Shown piece by piece: positions 24,223-24,524 of a DNA stretch of 24,524 nucleotides (positions within the stretch are counted from its first letter, which is position 1; each line of letters begins with the position of its first letter). The notes below the pieces were generated by a model. That model saw only the letters and a list, made by a program, of their open reading frames with translations, had not been told where the DNA came from and did no database searches. This stretch comes from Eubacteriales bacterium (lineage in GTDB: Bacteria > Bacillota > Clostridia > Peptostreptococcales > Anaerovoracaceae): positions 1 through 24,524 of the forward strand of contig JAQUXD010000012.1 in the NCBI GenBank assembly GCA_028692535.1. The letters are read 5' to 3'. The position numbers and the translations under genes are program-made.

Positions 24223-24524
24223 TCGATTCGTACAAAGGATCTCCGCCTTGCGCCTCCTTCTCGATCAGTCCGAACTCGACGGATTGTATGTGACCGGAGA
24301 AGCGAATGTGGCCTATCTGACCGGAAAGAACGGAAAGGATTGCGCCCTTTGGATCACGAAGCAGGATGCCTATATCCTGACGGATTTTCGATATATGGAG
24401 ATGGCCTTGGAATTGAGGGGACTTTTTACGTATCAGGAAATCAAGGTCGGATTGGACGCCTGCGATTTTTTCCTGTCCATGGGAAAGCAGCGTATCGGAA
24501 TAGAAAAAAACAATCTGAGTCTTT
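24215..24524 (+). CDS. Xaa-Pro aminopeptidase/dipeptidase (M24 family), N-terminal part
   Basis: This is a partial gene cut by the window end, with 103 codons visible. The product starts NDRFVQRISALRLLLDQ after the initiator. It contains LDGLYVTGEANVAYLTGKNG and LTDFRYMEMALE, the creatinase-like N-terminal domain that precedes the metallopeptidase domain in PepP/PepQ enzymes; the catalytic part is not seen. TTG 24215 is chosen as start because GAGGTG lies 7 nt upstream and the family pattern begins there. It overlaps the previous stop by 8 nt, so the two are coupled. The overlapping ATG at 24219 is in another frame that does not give this protein. Confidence 0.88.
   Translation, partial: MNDRFVQRISALRLLLDQSELDGLYVTGEANVAYLTGKNGKDCALWITKQDAYILTDFRYMEMALELRGLFTYQEIKVGLDACDFFLSMGKQRIGIEKNNLSL

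Noticed and set aside
1..24524. Mobile elements, CRISPR arrays, prophage genes or defence systems
   Set aside because: No transposase, integrase, direct-repeat array or cargo gene was found. All genes fit ordinary core functions in largely conserved order.

Overview
The window is a stretch of core bacterial chromosome. It carries 21 protein genes, one of them cut by the right edge, and one tRNA gene. Zinc-type L28 and L32, an Asp23-family protein, bifunctional Rel, HemZ, RNase J, a YlbF-family protein and strong AGGAGG-like ribosome sites point to Bacillota. The gene order and the anaerobic acetate kinase point to class Clostridia. The family cannot be fixed from this sequence. I see no insertion sequence, prophage, CRISPR array or foreign-looking island, and no previously undescribed system.

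Left block (1-7365): rpmB points left. Divergent from it run asp23-like, recG, rsmD, coaD, a coiled-coil gene of unknown function, tmcAL, ackA and rpmF. This matches the B. subtilis order rsmD-coaD-...-tmcAL-ylbN-rpmF, with ackA added and ylbN (yceD) absent. fakA is also absent between asp23 and recG. Good sigma-A promoters precede rpmB, rsmD, ackA and rpmF; the rpmF promoter is a perfect consensus.

Middle (7366-8241): the rpmF terminator faces the terminator of a leftward tRNA-Leu(CAA). yajC follows with its own terminator, and then a probable promoter for secDF.

Right block (8242-24524): fused secDF, rel, dtd, a metallo-beta-lactamase-fold hydrolase, hemZ, hisS, aspS, a fused nadD-yqeK gene, rsfS, leuS, rnj, a ylbF-family gene and the start of an Xaa-Pro peptidase gene. 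All lie on the plus strand with short gaps or overlaps and no convincing internal terminator, so this is probably one long operon. Its theme is translation and its quality control: three aminoacyl-tRNA synthetases, a D-Tyr-tRNA deacylase, a ribosome silencing factor, (p)ppGpp control, probable Ap4A removal and RNA decay.

The points most worth a second look are the NadD-YqeK fusion among synthetase genes, the missing yceD, fakA, recJ and apt genes relative to related gene orders, the tmcAL-ackA pair with the ackA promoter lying over the tmcAL stop codon, and the uncharacterised coiled-coil protein between coaD and tmcAL.
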